A stretch of DNA of 64,000 nt from contig JBAIAA010000019.1 of the NCBI GenBank assembly GCA_037893245.1, forward strand, positions 930,001 through 994,000. Reading direction: 5' to 3'. Shown piece after piece: positions 34,144 to 44,918 of this stretch. Numbering within the stretch: position 1 is the first letter of the stretch; every line of letters starts with the position of its first letter. The notes beneath the pieces are model-generated. The model searched no databases. It was given only the letters and a program-made list of their open reading frames with translations, and had not been told where the DNA came from. Source of the stretch: Crossaster papposus. Lineage: Eukaryota > Echinodermata > Asteroidea > Velatida > Solasteridae. The position numbers were made by a program, and so were the translations under genes.

Positions 34144-37100
34144 AGTCCGTGGGCCAGAGGGGGCTACCGTGCACCCCCCCCCCCCCCCCCCCCCCCACTA
34201 TGATTCTACTTCTTGGGTGTCATCTTGTTCATTGGGATCCATAATATCAGAAAAAAGATGTTCCCAAGAAAAAAACTCATTTGGACACTGTTGTTTTGCT
34301 CCTTATTTGAAGATATGTAAAAATTTCAGTTTTTCGTGTTTTGAACACTTTCTTAGGGTTCGTGAATTATGTGCTTACATTTTACCCTGTTTCTCACCAG
34401 ATATAACTCTATGACAAAATTATGTTAATATGTTTTATTGTCTTCTATTATTAATGACGTCATACATTTGCATATAATTAAATATGTAAATGTTCATCTC
34501 AAAATCTGTCAAAATCACCTGGAAGTTGTATTTTGTCTGCTATAATCATGAAATAAGTTTGCTAACCCCCTAATTTCGTGTAAAATTATTCATTGATATG
34601 TTATCTGATGTTTCCTGCAAAAAATAGTATCAGTCAACTCGTAATTAACCCCCTCCCCCGCATTACGGTTACTACATTGTGTATATTTAATGCACATTCA
34701 ATCAAAGTTCCTGTTTATAAGAACAAAAGCTCGACAAGCAGTATTTTAATGACTGTTAGGGCTAGCCTGTTAACATCAAACTAAATCAAATCAAATTCCA
34801 GTTCTCCTGAGAATACACATAACATATACACACTATTTGAAATGCAATGTACTTTCTGTTCCCTTTATGATATCATGAAGGGAAGTACTCTGTACATCTT
34901 TGTTATTGTGAAGTAAAATGATATCTAAAATGACAGTGATCTTCTTTCACTGTCCGTAGGATTATTTCTATTCCTATTATGTTTATAAATTCAATACAGT
35001 ATATTACCGCATACAATATGGTTTTTTGATAGTTATAAACATGTATCAGTCTGAAAGGGGGGGCTCAGACCAAGCCAACTTATTCAACTGTTGGTCATTA
35101 ATCGCATTATATGCTATAACACAGGGTTGATGATTATACAAACGAATGAACGAACGTATACGGGGTGAAGTTTCATGAATTTCAACTGACATGACACACT
35201 GAGCAAAACCAATCAGTGAATGAATCTGATTATAATCATGGTACATGTATATAACAAAGACTGATATTTAAATGTTTAACAACACCTTAAATGCACTACG
35301 TTTCTATATTTCTATTCATACTTTTTCAGAAACACAGGTACATTTTTTCACTAGCCCAAAATATTATGTAACTGCAACAGTGACAGAATGTTTTCCTCAA
35401 GTCCTTCATTCAAGGATAAACACATAAATGGCTTATCAAACTCAAATTTAAGGATGACATAATGAGTATTGTTGAAACTTTGCATTCTTTGAAAATACAT
35501 TTTAACGATGTGACCACTTTGGTGTCGACAATCTTTCTAGTTAATCTTATGCAGTTATCTGTTTATCGTACATAATGTACATTTATTATTTCAAGACGGA
35601 AGAATCAAGGGAAAGGAAATTAGATATCACAAGAAATCATTAATGAAATTCCTTATACAGCATTGAGTGTCCTTCAGTTATAAGTAATAGAACATATATA
35701 TTTTTAATCAACTCTTGTTTACATGAATGAAGTAAAGGTGTAAGAAAGTAAACACCTACACGTGACAAAACTAACAGCACGTGATCTTTCTTTGTTGAAC
35801 CAGATTTATATTGCTAATATTTACTTAAAATTTGATGGTTTGTCATTTTATATGGGGCATGTTATTAACATTAATTATCACAAAAGCAAAACATGTCATA
35901 CTACTGAAACAAATAATGAAGCCTTTTCAGACTTCATCTTCGCTATCTGTGTCTTGGTCCGAGTCATAGTACTGGACATCATGATCTGAATCGTAGTCGT
36001 CATCACTTGAGTCATCGTCTCCCATACAGTCAAGAACGATGGGTTTAGGCTCATGAGCCCTCTTCCATATCGCCACCTGGTAGTTCACTCTCCTGATGTG
36101 TTGTTGAAGACTGTCCTTGCATGGAGGAAATGAAGACAAGTCTACGTGGACCGACTTGCTGATTTTCTCTCCATCACTTTTACACTTTTCCTTCATCAGA
36201 GCAAATCTAGCCTCATCTACATCAGTAAACCTTGGTTTCCCATACAGGGCACATGTAAATTCCTCCAGGTTGAAAACATTATGTCACTGTTGCAGTTACA
36301 TAATATTTTGTGCTAGTGAAAAAGTATGAATAGAAATATAGAAACGTAGTGCATTTAAGGTGTTGTTAAACATTTAAATATCAGTCTTTGTTATATACCA
36401 TGATTATAATCAGATTCATTCACTGATTGGTTTTGCTCAGTGTGTCATGTCAGTTGAAATTCATGAAACTTCACCCCGTATACGTTCGTTCATTCGTTTG
36501 TATAATCATCAACCCTGTGTTATAGCATATAATGCGATTAATGACCAACAGTTGAATAAGTTGGCTTGGTCTGAGCCCCCCCTTTCAGACTGATACATGT
36601 TTATAACTATCAAAAAAACATATTGTATGCGGTAATATACTGTATTGAATTTATAAACATAATAGGAATAGAAATAATCCTACGGACAGTGAAAGAAGAT
36701 CACTGTCATTTTAGATATCATTTTACTTCACAATAACAAAGATGTACAGAGTACTTCCCTTCATGATATCATAAAGGGAAAAGAAAGTACATTGCATTTC
36801 AAATAGTGTGCATATGTTATGTGTATTCTCAGGAGAACTGGAAATGATTTGATTTAGTTTGATGTTAACAGGCTAGCCCTAACAGTCATTAAAATACTGC
36901 TTGCCGAGCTTTTGTTCTTATAAACAGGAACTTTGATTGAATGTGCATTAAATATACACAATGTAGTAACCGTAATGCGGGGGAGGGGGTTAATTACGAG
37001 TTGACTGATACTATTTTTTGCAGGAAACATCAGATAACATATCAATGAATAATTTTACACGAAATTAGGGGGTTAGCAAACTTATTTCATGATTATAGCA

Positions 37101-37533
37101 GACAAAATACAACTTCCAGGTGATTTTGACAGATTTTGAGATGAACATTTACATATTTAATTATATGCAAATTTATGACGTCATTAATAATAGAAGACAA
37201 TAAAACATATTAACATAATTTTGTCTACCCATTGTTGTATGATTCATGAAGATTGTGTATTAATTTGGTGGAGATTAGAGTTATATCTGCTGAGGAACAG
37301 GGTAAAATGTAAGCACATAATTCACGAACCCTAAGAAAGTGTTCAAAACACGAAAAACTGAAATTTTTACATATCTTCAAATAAGGAGCAAAAAAAGTGT
37401 CCAAATGAGTTTTTTTCTTGGGAACATCTTTTTTTCTGATGTTATGGATCCCAATGAACAAGATGACACCCAAGAAGTACGAAAATAGGGGGGGGGGGGG
37501 GGGTGCACGGTAGCCCCCTCTGGCCCACGGACT
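34144..37533. mobile_element. 3.4-kb palindromic element with a captured gene
   Basis: AGTCCGTGGGCCAGAGGGGG at 34144 is mirrored at 37533. The arms are about 1.25 kb (34144-35394 and 36272-37533) and almost identical by eye, including CTTATAAACAGGAACTTTG and a short indel near 35335. A central spacer of about 880 bp carries a minus-strand gene fragment. No transposase and no clear target duplication. The homopolymer next to each end (C about 20 versus G about 13) differs in length. Confidence 0.8.
35927..36275 (-). CDS. Captured gene fragment with acidic tail
   Basis: The minus strand is open from inside the arm edge (LEEFTCALYGKPRFTDVDEA) through KCKSDGEKISKSVHVDLSSF, PPCKDSLQQHIRRVNYQVAI and WKRAHEPKP to an Asp/Ser-rich C-terminus (DDDSSDDDYDSDHD). 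The first Met in frame is at about 36196, but the similarity-looking part begins upstream, so it is probably a 5'-truncated or last exon. I recall similar C-terminal segments in multi-copy invertebrate proteins of unknown function, but cannot name a family. It is the sole coding content of the palindrome. Confidence 0.5.
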
Positions 37534-37580
37534 ATTGCCCATCACTTGTGGCTAATCCACTTTACCCAGTTAGAATAATA

Positions 37581-38235
37581 AAACCTGCTGATTAATTTTA
37601 GTTTTTTTGGCGTTGGTAAATTTAATTTCAAATTTGTTTTCAATTTGATATGTTAATACTGCCCTTCGGCAACAGCTCAGAGGAATTTGATCTACAATGA
37701 CAGATATTATCGACCTAGTATTTGAAAAGGGTGGCCCGAACGTGGAAATTGAATGATAAATTACTAAATTGGTTTAGTAAAAGCGTGTGAAACCTTTGAA
37801 ATAGCCTGGAAAACCTTCATTAGTTTAATTTGATAACTTGTTATGGTTGTAGGAACTTTTGTCTTATTTTGTTTATATTTTGGGAACAGTCCGGGGCTGA
37901 TTTATTAACTGTTGTTAAATATTTGGATCGTGATTATAGTTGAACTGTAGAAAAAGCAACGAAAGTGATTCAAAGTGGATCATGAAGTACAAACTAATGA
38001 GCCAAATAAAATGTCTACGAAGTTGACTGCAAATACACTGTGGGCATATGTGTGAAACCTTAAGTAAACGATAACTCAGGGCCGCACGGGACCATGACAT
38101 GTTTAGATTGTAGTTGACATGTTTAGTTTGCAAAAAACAAATAAATAAATAAATAAAAAGAGCATTTTCGTAAAGTAAAAATGCTCCTCGTAAATGTCAA
38201 GAGACAATCTTCCAAGTGCCACGCGACAAGAGACA
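37581..38235. other. Intron-like stretch, nothing recognised
   Basis: No coding support. A short AAAT repeat lies at 38140-38158. It lies directly downstream of the LRP-like exon on the minus strand. Confidence 0.3.
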
Positions 38236-38242
38236 ACCTTAC

Positions 38243-38420
38243 CCATTTGTAGAGTCCACGGCAATCGCTGAGGGATATCCAATCGCATCGACTGCATTTC
38301 TCACATTTAGGAAAGTGGAGCGGTTGTGTCCATCCATGGTAGCTCGCTCAATCAAACCGTTCAGACTGTTACCCCAATACATCACACGGTTATCAACATC
38401 AAGGCTAAGGCCAGTGGGAT
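38243..38420 (-). CDS. LRP-like receptor exon, YWTD repeat with N-glycosylation sequon
   Basis: The minus-strand exon of 178 bp lies between acceptor TTTTGTTTAG and donor GTAAGG. It encodes DPTGLSLDVDNRVMYWGNSL, then a NGLIERATMDGHNRSTFL segment and GYPSAIAVDSTNG. This is one YWTD-type blade with the conserved P-x-x-I-A-V-D end. It starts with two bases of a codon and ends in phase 2, matching the exon at 22655-22779. A very young LTR retrotransposon begins 26 bp upstream of its acceptor. Confidence 0.85.
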
Positions 38421-38446
38421 CTAAACAAAAATATATCATATTATGT

Positions 38447-39211
38447 TGTTACGAACCCGTTTAATCCTTTAATCCGTTAGAGTTTGTCCTCCGCACTAAA
38501 CCTTTGGAATGTTTAAATGTTCGGATTAGTGGCTATGCGCGAGTAAACGCTACCCTATAAAAGGACTAACAACCTTTTATTCGCCCTCAGTCAGTGTCTG
38601 TGTACATGGACTCGTTATGTGCGACCTTTAGTAGCGCAGCGTTGGGCCAGCATCTCGTCAGGCAACCGCCTTCGTCATCGCTGGATCGTGGCCGAGGTTG
38701 ATGGTGCTAGCTGGGCGGACTACCGGACTGTCGTGGCCCTATTGGCTGAAGTCTCCGGGGTTCAACGCTGACCTACCTGACTTGGCTGATCCGGTGCAGC
38801 GTGCAGAGATGCTTGGCCCGACCGCTGCGCTATACCATTACGAGCACTGGCTGGGCGGGGCCTGTCCTGTGGGTTCCTAATATTAAGGTATTCGGCCGAA
38901 TATAATTTGCTGTATACTTTTGCTTAATAACCAATTTGCCGGCTTCTTAATTACTGTATTATTGTCTCTTTGTGTATTTTGTGCTTAATTGATAATTCAT
39001 TTGCTTTGCATGTATACAATGCCATAATGCTTTGTTTATTTCTGCTTGAGGTTTAAGTTGCAAACTAACTGAAACGCTGTATGCTATAATGTTGATTAAT
39101 TTGGCGAATTAATTAAAATTTGTTAACTATATTTGATTGGCGTGATATTTGCCCCTTTTTAAAAAGTCATGATTCCCGTTTTCGTCTGCCGTGCGCTTGC
39201 CGTACGTAACA
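38447..39211 (+). repeat. 5' LTR
   Basis: 765 bp with 7-bp terminal inverted repeats (TGTTACG/CGTAACA). A TATA-like CTATAAAAG lies at 38555-38563, followed by a GC-rich downstream region. The 60-codon frame within the LTR is not considered a gene. Confidence 0.95.
38555..38563 (+). promoter_or_regulatory. TATA box in 5' LTR
   Basis: CTATAAAAG about 110 bp into the LTR is a plausible core promoter for the element's genomic RNA. The 3' LTR has the same motif at 44251-44259. Confidence 0.55.
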
Positions 39212-39215
39212 GAAT

Positions 39216-39232
39216 TGGGGGCTTGTCCGGGA
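39216..39232 (+). promoter_or_regulatory. Primer binding site, tRNA-Pro-like
   Basis: TGGGGGCTTGTCCGGGA lies 4 bases after the 5' LTR. It would pair with the 3' end of a tRNA-Pro apart from one position (T where C is usual), starting minus-strand DNA synthesis. Confidence 0.7.
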
Positions 39233-39327
39233 AACGAGCAAATATACAAGCTAAGAAATTGCATACAGTTGGGTAAATTATTACCTTTCATTGTTCCTCA
39301 GTTGGTTTGCATACTTTAAACTGAATC

Positions 39328-42300
39328 ATGACGAGCACATTTGATCTTGGTAGTTTTGTAGCTAGCTTTGAAGCCTCTCCTTCAGAGAGTAAGCTAGATA
39401 CATTGAAACGTACTGAATTGTTTGACCTAGCTAAGCATCACAAAGTTTCTGTACTTTCTAGTATGAAAAAAGCAGACTTGAAGGCAGTTCTTGTAGAGTT
39501 CTTTGTAGATGAAGGTATTTTGGAATCGCACATGCCAGAGCCTAGTCTTTATACAGAGGAGGCTGCTATTCGACTTAAAGAACTCGAGTTAGAAATTCAA
39601 ATCGAGCAAAGAAAAAAAGCCGAAATTGAATTAGGATTAGCTAAGTTAAAGCAAAGTAGTACACCGCATACCACTGCGTTTGATCCGAGCAAACATATTC
39701 GTTTAGTGCCACCATTCCAGGATAAAGAAGTAGACAAGTATTTCGGGCATTTCGAAAAAGTAGCAGATAGGCTTCAATGGCCCTCAGATATGCGTACTTT
39801 GATGCTGCAAAGTGTCTTGACTGGTAAAGCTCAAGAGGTGTATTCAGCACTCCCTGTTGAACAAAGTAAAGACTATAAGCTAGTTAAGTCAGCTATTCTA
39901 AAAGCCTATGAGCAGGTACCTGAGGCATACCGGCAGAAATTTAGAAATGTAGAAAAACAGGATAGGCAAAGTTATATTGAGTTCTCACGTGAGAAAGAAA
40001 TTTTCTTTGATAGATGGTGTAACTCCTGTAGTGTAGGCAAAGATTTTGCTAAGTTACGGCAGGTCATGCTCTTGGAGGACTTCAAAGGTTGTGTCCCAGA
40101 TAATGTTAAAACGCATTTAGAGGAGCAACAAGTTAAGGAGTTACATCAGGCAGCCGTATTAGCTGATGATTATGTGTTAACACACAAATCTAATTTTACT
40201 AAGGGTAGTAATTACCATAGTAACCGTCGGGTTCGTAATAGTCCTCCACGTTTTCCTAAGTCAGTAGATTCTGACAAACCCGACAGTTCAGGGATTAGTG
40301 CAAAGAGCAGATCTGGTACGTATAAGCCAACCGTGACTTGTTCATTTTGTAAGAAAATGGGTCATATAAAGTCCAATTGTTTTGCTTACTTGAGGAAATT
40401 CCAGGCTAGCGGTGCTAGTGGTAAGCCGGTTGCATTTACCAAGAGTGTTCCATGTTCCACATTCCCTGAGATTAGTGAAGTCAAAGGCTCTTTGTCTGGC
40501 ATAAGTAAGGATTACTTGCCCTTTATCACAAAGGGATTTATTTCACTTGGTGAAAGTGAATTAGACATGTCACATCCAGTTGTAATACTTAGGGACACAG
40601 GGGCTTCGCAGTCCTTGCTCCTTAAAGGTGTAGTTCCCGTCAATAATAAATCTTATGCAGGAACTAATGTTATGGTAACTGGTGTTGGTAATGATCACAT
40701 TGATGTGCCTCTGCATTATGTTAACTTACAGTCGGACTTAGTTTCAGGGCCTGTGACGATAGGGGTAACCCCAAGTTTACCGAAGGGATTAGAAGGTGTA
40801 ACCTTACTCCTAGGTAATGATATTGCTGGTCGCAAAGTTATTGTTGAACCAGTAATGGATAAATTTGCGAGTAGTGAAAATTACACTGCTCAGCTGGAGG
40901 AAGATTTTCCGGGTATCTTTCCTTCATGTGTGACCACTAGATCAATGACTAGTAAGAGTAAACTAACTAGGTCAGAGTCAGTAGGTCAAAGTGATGACAT
41001 TGATTTATATGATACATTCATGACTGAATCTTCTATGCCATCTCAGGAAAATTCCCCGAATCATGTTCAGTCGCATATCACTAGTGATCTTTTTATCAGT
41101 AGAGAGGATTTAATAGCTGAACAAGGGAAGGATCCTACATTGCTTAGTATAAGTAGAACGGCCCTTAGTGAACCAGAAGCTTCCAAGGTGCCCGTCTGTT
41201 ATTATATTAGTAATGACATACTTATGCGAAAGTGGAGACCCCCATACGTCTCCGCTGATGAAGAGTGGAAGGTTGTTAATCAGGTGATTGTACCTAAACC
41301 CTATCAAAACCACATCATTAATTTAGCACACGACATTCCTATGGCTGGACACTTGGGTGTGACAAAAACGTGTGATCGTATTTTGCAGCATTTTTATTGG
41401 CCTAATCTTAGACGATCAGTTGGCGATTACTGTAAAACTTGTCATACGTGTCAGATAGTTGGTAAGCCTAACCAGGACCCACCTAAAGCACCTTTAAGGC
41501 CTATACCCGTTTTAGATGAACCGTTTAGCAGAGTCATTGTTGATTGCGTGGGACCATTACCCAAGGCAAAGTCGGGGCACCAGTACATACTAACTATCAT
41601 GTGTTCTTCCACTAGATATGTTGAAGCTGTTCCTTTACGGTCGATAAAAGCCAAACCTGTAAGTGAAGCACTGATCTCATTTTTTACTCGTTTTGGTCTT
41701 CCCAAAGTAGTTCAAAGTGACCAAGGAACAAACTTCACGTCTAAATTGTTCCGAGATCAACTTCGTGTCCTAGGCATTGCTATTGTAACCTCTAGTGCCT
41801 ATCATCCTCAAAGCCAGGGTGCACTCGAGCGATTTCACCAGACTATGAAATCCATGATCAAAGCCTATTGTGTGGAACATAATAAGGATTGGAATGAGGG
41901 ACTTCCTTTACTCCTCTTTGCTATTCGTGAGGTACCTAACGAGTCCCTAGGCTTTAGCCCATTTGAGCTAGTTTTTGGACGCAATGTCAGAGGTCCATTG
42001 GCTCTAGTGAAGGAAAAGTGGCTGGGAGATGTTCAAACTGCTGACAGTGTTCTGTGCTATGTTGGCAAACTAAAACAGCGTTTGAAGAATGCTTGTGAAC
42101 TTGCACAAAATCACCTTCGGGGAGTTCAGAAAGAAATGAAAGTCTGGTATGATCGTAAAGCTCGAGACCGTAGTTTTGCACCAGGTGACCAAGTACTTGT
42201 ATTGTTACCATTACTGGGTCAGCCTCTCCAGGCCCGTTATAGTGGACCCTATGTAATCGAAAGTAAAGTAAGTAATTTGGATTACGTAGTTAAAACTCCT

Positions 42301-43878
42301 GATAGGCGAAAGAAAAGACAATTGTGCCATGTTAATATGCTCAAACGATATCATGTTCGACTATCATCAGAAACTAAAACTGAGACAGTAGTTGTAAGTA
42401 CATTAAATTCTGATGAGATAGATGACATTCATGTGCCAGGTGACAATATCAAGCTTGATAACTCGCATATTTTGGCAAATCTAGATGTGAAATTACAACA
42501 TCTAACTCCAGACCAGAAATCAGAAATGAAAAATGTGTTGATTCAGAATAAGCAATTGTTTTCTGATGTGCCGACAAAAACTGATGTTGCAAAACATGAT
42601 GTGGATGTTGGAAATGCCACACCGATCAAGCAGCATCCTTATAGATGTAGTCCGGTTAAGCAATCCCTTATGCACAAAGAAATTCAATACATGAAAGATA
42701 ATGGTATAATCGAGGGGAGTAACAGCTCCTGGAGCTCCCCATGTATCTTGGTTCCTAAGTCGGATGGGTCTGTGCGGTTTTGTACTGACTTTAGAAAAGT
42801 TAATTCTGTAACTAAACCCGACACTTATCCACTTCCAAGAGTCGATGATTATATAGATAACATCGGTAGAGCTAAGTTTGTAAGTACATATGATTTACTA
42901 AAGGGATACTGGCAGGTGCCTCTAACATCTCGTGCAAAAGAGATATCCGCCTTTGTAACCCCACGGGGTTTGTACCAATATAAAGTACTCCCTTTTGGCA
43001 TGATGAATGCGCCTGCCACATTCCAGAGGATTATGAATCAAGTTACTGCAGGGTTAGAAAACACTAAAGTGTACATTGATGACATTGTTGTATACAGTGA
43101 TACCTGGGAACAACATATGGAGCGTACTCTAGCTGTGTTCGATAGACTTTCCCAAGCTAAATTAACAGTAAACTTGTCCAAGAGTCAGATTGGTAAAGCT
43201 AAGGTTACTTTTCTTGGCCATGAAATCGGCCAAGGGGAAGTTCAGCCAATTAACTCTAAGGTTGAAGCCATTGTTAACTTTCCTCAACCCCGAACAAAGA
43301 AGGAATTGATGCGTTTCCTTGGCATGGCTGGGTATTATAGGAAGTTTTGCCGTAATTTTTCGGACGTCGTTTCCTCACTGACAAACCTGCTTGCCAAAAA
43401 TACAAAATTTGTGTGGAACGATGAGCGCAATCAGGCTTTTGAGAAAGTAAAGACCATGCTTGTTACCGCACCAATTCTTTCTGCTCCAGACTTTGATAAG
43501 CCATTTACACTTGTAACTGATGCTAGTGATGTTGGAGTAGGTTCAGTACTCATGCAGCAAGATGACTGTGGGATTATGCACCCAGTGTGTTACTTTTCCA
43601 AAAAGTTGAACCGACATCAAATTAATTACTCCACAGTTGAGAAAGAAACGTTGGCATTAGTTTTGTCTTTACAACATTTCGAGGTGTATCTGGATCCATC
43701 ATTAAAGCCGATTATTGTGTATACAGATCACAACCCCTTGACATTCCTTAACAAGATGAAAAACAAAAACCAGAGATTGTTAAGATGGAGTCTGGCTCTT
43801 CAGCCATTTACCATTGAAATCCGCCATATTAAGGGCAAAGATAATGTAATAGCAGACACTTTGTCCAGGTGTTACTGA
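39328..43878 (+). CDS. Gag-Pol polyprotein, PR-INT-RT-RNaseH order
   Basis: One uninterrupted frame of 1516 residues. Gag region 1 to about 335; zinc knuckle CSFCKKMGHIKSNC at about 338-351; aspartic protease DTGAS at about 423; an HHCC integrase finger about 668-707 (GHLG ... CHTC); integrase core with D739, D798 and E834 (35 residues between the last two); a GPY-type module near 970 (SGPYVIES); reverse transcriptase about 1110-1330 with YIDD at 1249-1252; RNase H about 1390-1510 with TDASD and a TDHNPLTF segment. Usual Ty3/gypsy elements place integrase last, so this order is distinctive. No lesion is visible, so it is probably functional. The start ATG lies 95 bp after the primer site. Confidence 0.95.
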   Translation: MTSTFDLGSFVASFEASPSESKLDTLKRTELFDLAKHHKVSVLSSMKKADLKAVLVEFFVDEGILESHMPEPSLYTEEAAIRLKELELEIQIEQRKKAEIELGLAKLKQSSTPHTTAFDPSKHIRLVPPFQDKEVDKYFGHFEKVADRLQWPSDMRTLMLQSVLTGKAQEVYSALPVEQSKDYKLVKSAILKAYEQVPEAYRQKFRNVEKQDRQSYIEFSREKEIFFDRWCNSCSVGKDFAKLRQVMLLEDFKGCVPDNVKTHLEEQQVKELHQAAVLADDYVLTHKSNFTKGSNYHSNRRVRNSPPRFPKSVDSDKPDSSGISAKSRSGTYKPTVTCSFCKKMGHIKSNCFAYLRKFQASGASGKPVAFTKSVPCSTFPEISEVKGSLSGISKDYLPFITKGFISLGESELDMSHPVVILRDTGASQSLLLKGVVPVNNKSYAGTNVMVTGVGNDHIDVPLHYVNLQSDLVSGPVTIGVTPSLPKGLEGVTLLLGNDIAGRKVIVEPVMDKFASSENYTAQLEEDFPGIFPSCVTTRSMTSKSKLTRSESVGQSDDIDLYDTFMTESSMPSQENSPNHVQSHITSDLFISREDLIAEQGKDPTLLSISRTALSEPEASKVPVCYYISNDILMRKWRPPYVSADEEWKVVNQVIVPKPYQNHIINLAHDIPMAGHLGVTKTCDRILQHFYWPNLRRSVGDYCKTCHTCQIVGKPNQDPPKAPLRPIPVLDEPFSRVIVDCVGPLPKAKSGHQYILTIMCSSTRYVEAVPLRSIKAKPVSEALISFFTRFGLPKVVQSDQGTNFTSKLFRDQLRVLGIAIVTSSAYHPQSQGALERFHQTMKSMIKAYCVEHNKDWNEGLPLLLFAIREVPNESLGFSPFELVFGRNVRGPLALVKEKWLGDVQTADSVLCYVGKLKQRLKNACELAQNHLRGVQKEMKVWYDRKARDRSFAPGDQVLVLLPLLGQPLQARYSGPYVIESKVSNLDYVVKTPDRRKKRQLCHVNMLKRYHVRLSSETKTETVVVSTLNSDEIDDIHVPGDNIKLDNSHILANLDVKLQHLTPDQKSEMKNVLIQNKQLFSDVPTKTDVAKHDVDVGNATPIKQHPYRCSPVKQSLMHKEIQYMKDNGIIEGSNSSWSSPCILVPKSDGSVRFCTDFRKVNSVTKPDTYPLPRVDDYIDNIGRAKFVSTYDLLKGYWQVPLTSRAKEISAFVTPRGLYQYKVLPFGMMNAPATFQRIMNQVTAGLENTKVYIDDIVVYSDTWEQHMERTLAVFDRLSQAKLTVNLSKSQIGKAKVTFLGHEIGQGEVQPINSKVEAIVNFPQPRTKKELMRFLGMAGYYRKFCRNFSDVVSSLTNLLAKNTKFVWNDERNQAFEKVKTMLVTAPILSAPDFDKPFTLVTDASDVGVGSVLMQQDDCGIMHPVCYFSKKLNRHQINYSTVEKETLALVLSLQHFEVYLDPSLKPIIVYTDHNPLTFLNKMKNKNQRLLRWSLALQPFTIEIRHIKGKDNVIADTLSRCY

Positions 43879-44131
43879 TCTGATATTATATTATGCCAAC
43901 TACCTGTATAAATCTGCATGTTACTTTATGCCATTCAAGTGTTTAACTGGATTTCGCTGAATCACACTTGAGTAATAATTGTATTTGTAATTGTTTAATT
44001 GATAATTAGTAAGTATTAATAAGTATGTGAAGTTTATAACTTCGTAATAACGTATTTAAGGCTTACTCGCGTGCCACTTGTTTAAAGAGAAAAAGAGGAA
44101 AAGTTTTCCTTGTTGTTCAAACTTTTTTTAT

Positions 44132-44142
44132 GGAAGGGAGAG
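44132..44142 (+). promoter_or_regulatory. Polypurine tract
   Basis: GGAAGGGAGAG directly precedes the 3' LTR, the expected primer for plus-strand DNA synthesis. Confidence 0.8.
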
Positions 44143-44907
44143 TGTTACGAACCCGTTTAATCCTTTAATCCGTTAGAGTTTGTCCTCCGCACTAAACCTT
44201 TGGAATGTTTAAATGTTCGGATTAGTGGCTATGCGCGAGTAAACGCTACCCTATAAAAGGACTAACAACCTTTTATTCGCCCTCAGTCAGTGTCTGTGTA
44301 CATGGACTCGTTATGTGCGACCTTTAGTAGCGCAGCGTTGGGCCAGCATCTCGTCAGGCAACCGCCTTCGTCATCGCTGGATCGTGGCCGAGGTTGATGG
44401 TGCTAGCTGGGCGGACTACCGGACTGTCGTGGCCCTATTGGCTGAATTCTCCGGGGTTCAACGCTGACCTACCTGACTTGGCTGATCCGGTGCAGCGTGC
44501 AGAGATGCTTGGCCCGACCGCTGCGCTATACCATTACGAGCACTGGCTGGGCGGGGCCTGTCCTGTGGGTTCCTAATATTAAGGTATTCGGCCGAATATA
44601 ATTTGCTGTATACTTTTGCTTAATAACCAATTTGCCGGCTTCTTAATTACTGTATTATTGTCTCTTTGTGTATTTTGTGCTTAATTGATAATTCATTTGC
44701 TTTGCATGTATACAATGCCATAATGCTTTGTTTATTTCTGCTTGAGGTTTAAGTTGCAAACTAACTGAAACGCTGTATGCTATAATGTTGATTAATTTGG
44801 CGAATTAATTAAAATTTGTTAACTATATTTGATTGGCGTGATATTTGCCCCTTTTTAAAAAGTCATGATTCCCGTTTTCGTCTGCCGTGCGCTTGCCGTA
44901 CGTAACA
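44143..44907 (+). repeat. 3' LTR
   Basis: 765 bp, matching the 5' LTR except for T at 44447 (G in the 5' copy). It is followed after 11 bases by a separate fold-back element. Confidence 0.95.
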
Positions 44908-44918
44908 GAATTACTATG

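Larger units (their letters stand above)
38447..44907 (+). mobile_element. Intact Ty3/gypsy element, Gmr1-type domain order
   Basis: A complete 6461-bp element has two 765-bp LTRs, a tRNA-Pro-like primer site, one 1516-codon gag-pol frame and a polypurine tract. The LTRs begin TGTTACG and end CGTAACA. By eye they differ at one base (G at 38751, T at 44447), so insertion is very recent. Integrase precedes reverse transcriptase, an order known to me for the Gmr1 group of Ty3/gypsy. No envelope frame is present. Target duplication is unclear: GAATT follows both LTRs. Confidence 0.95.

Noticed and set aside
38698-38880. 60-codon frame in both LTRs
   Set aside because: Present because the LTR is duplicated. 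No motif, and it lies in the GC-rich leader part of the LTR.
38442-44917. TATGT as a target duplication of the LTR element
   Set aside because: TATGT precedes the 5' LTR, but the 3' LTR is followed by GAATTACTATGT. The bases do not abut the LTR end, and GAATT follows both LTRs, so the duplication cannot be assigned.
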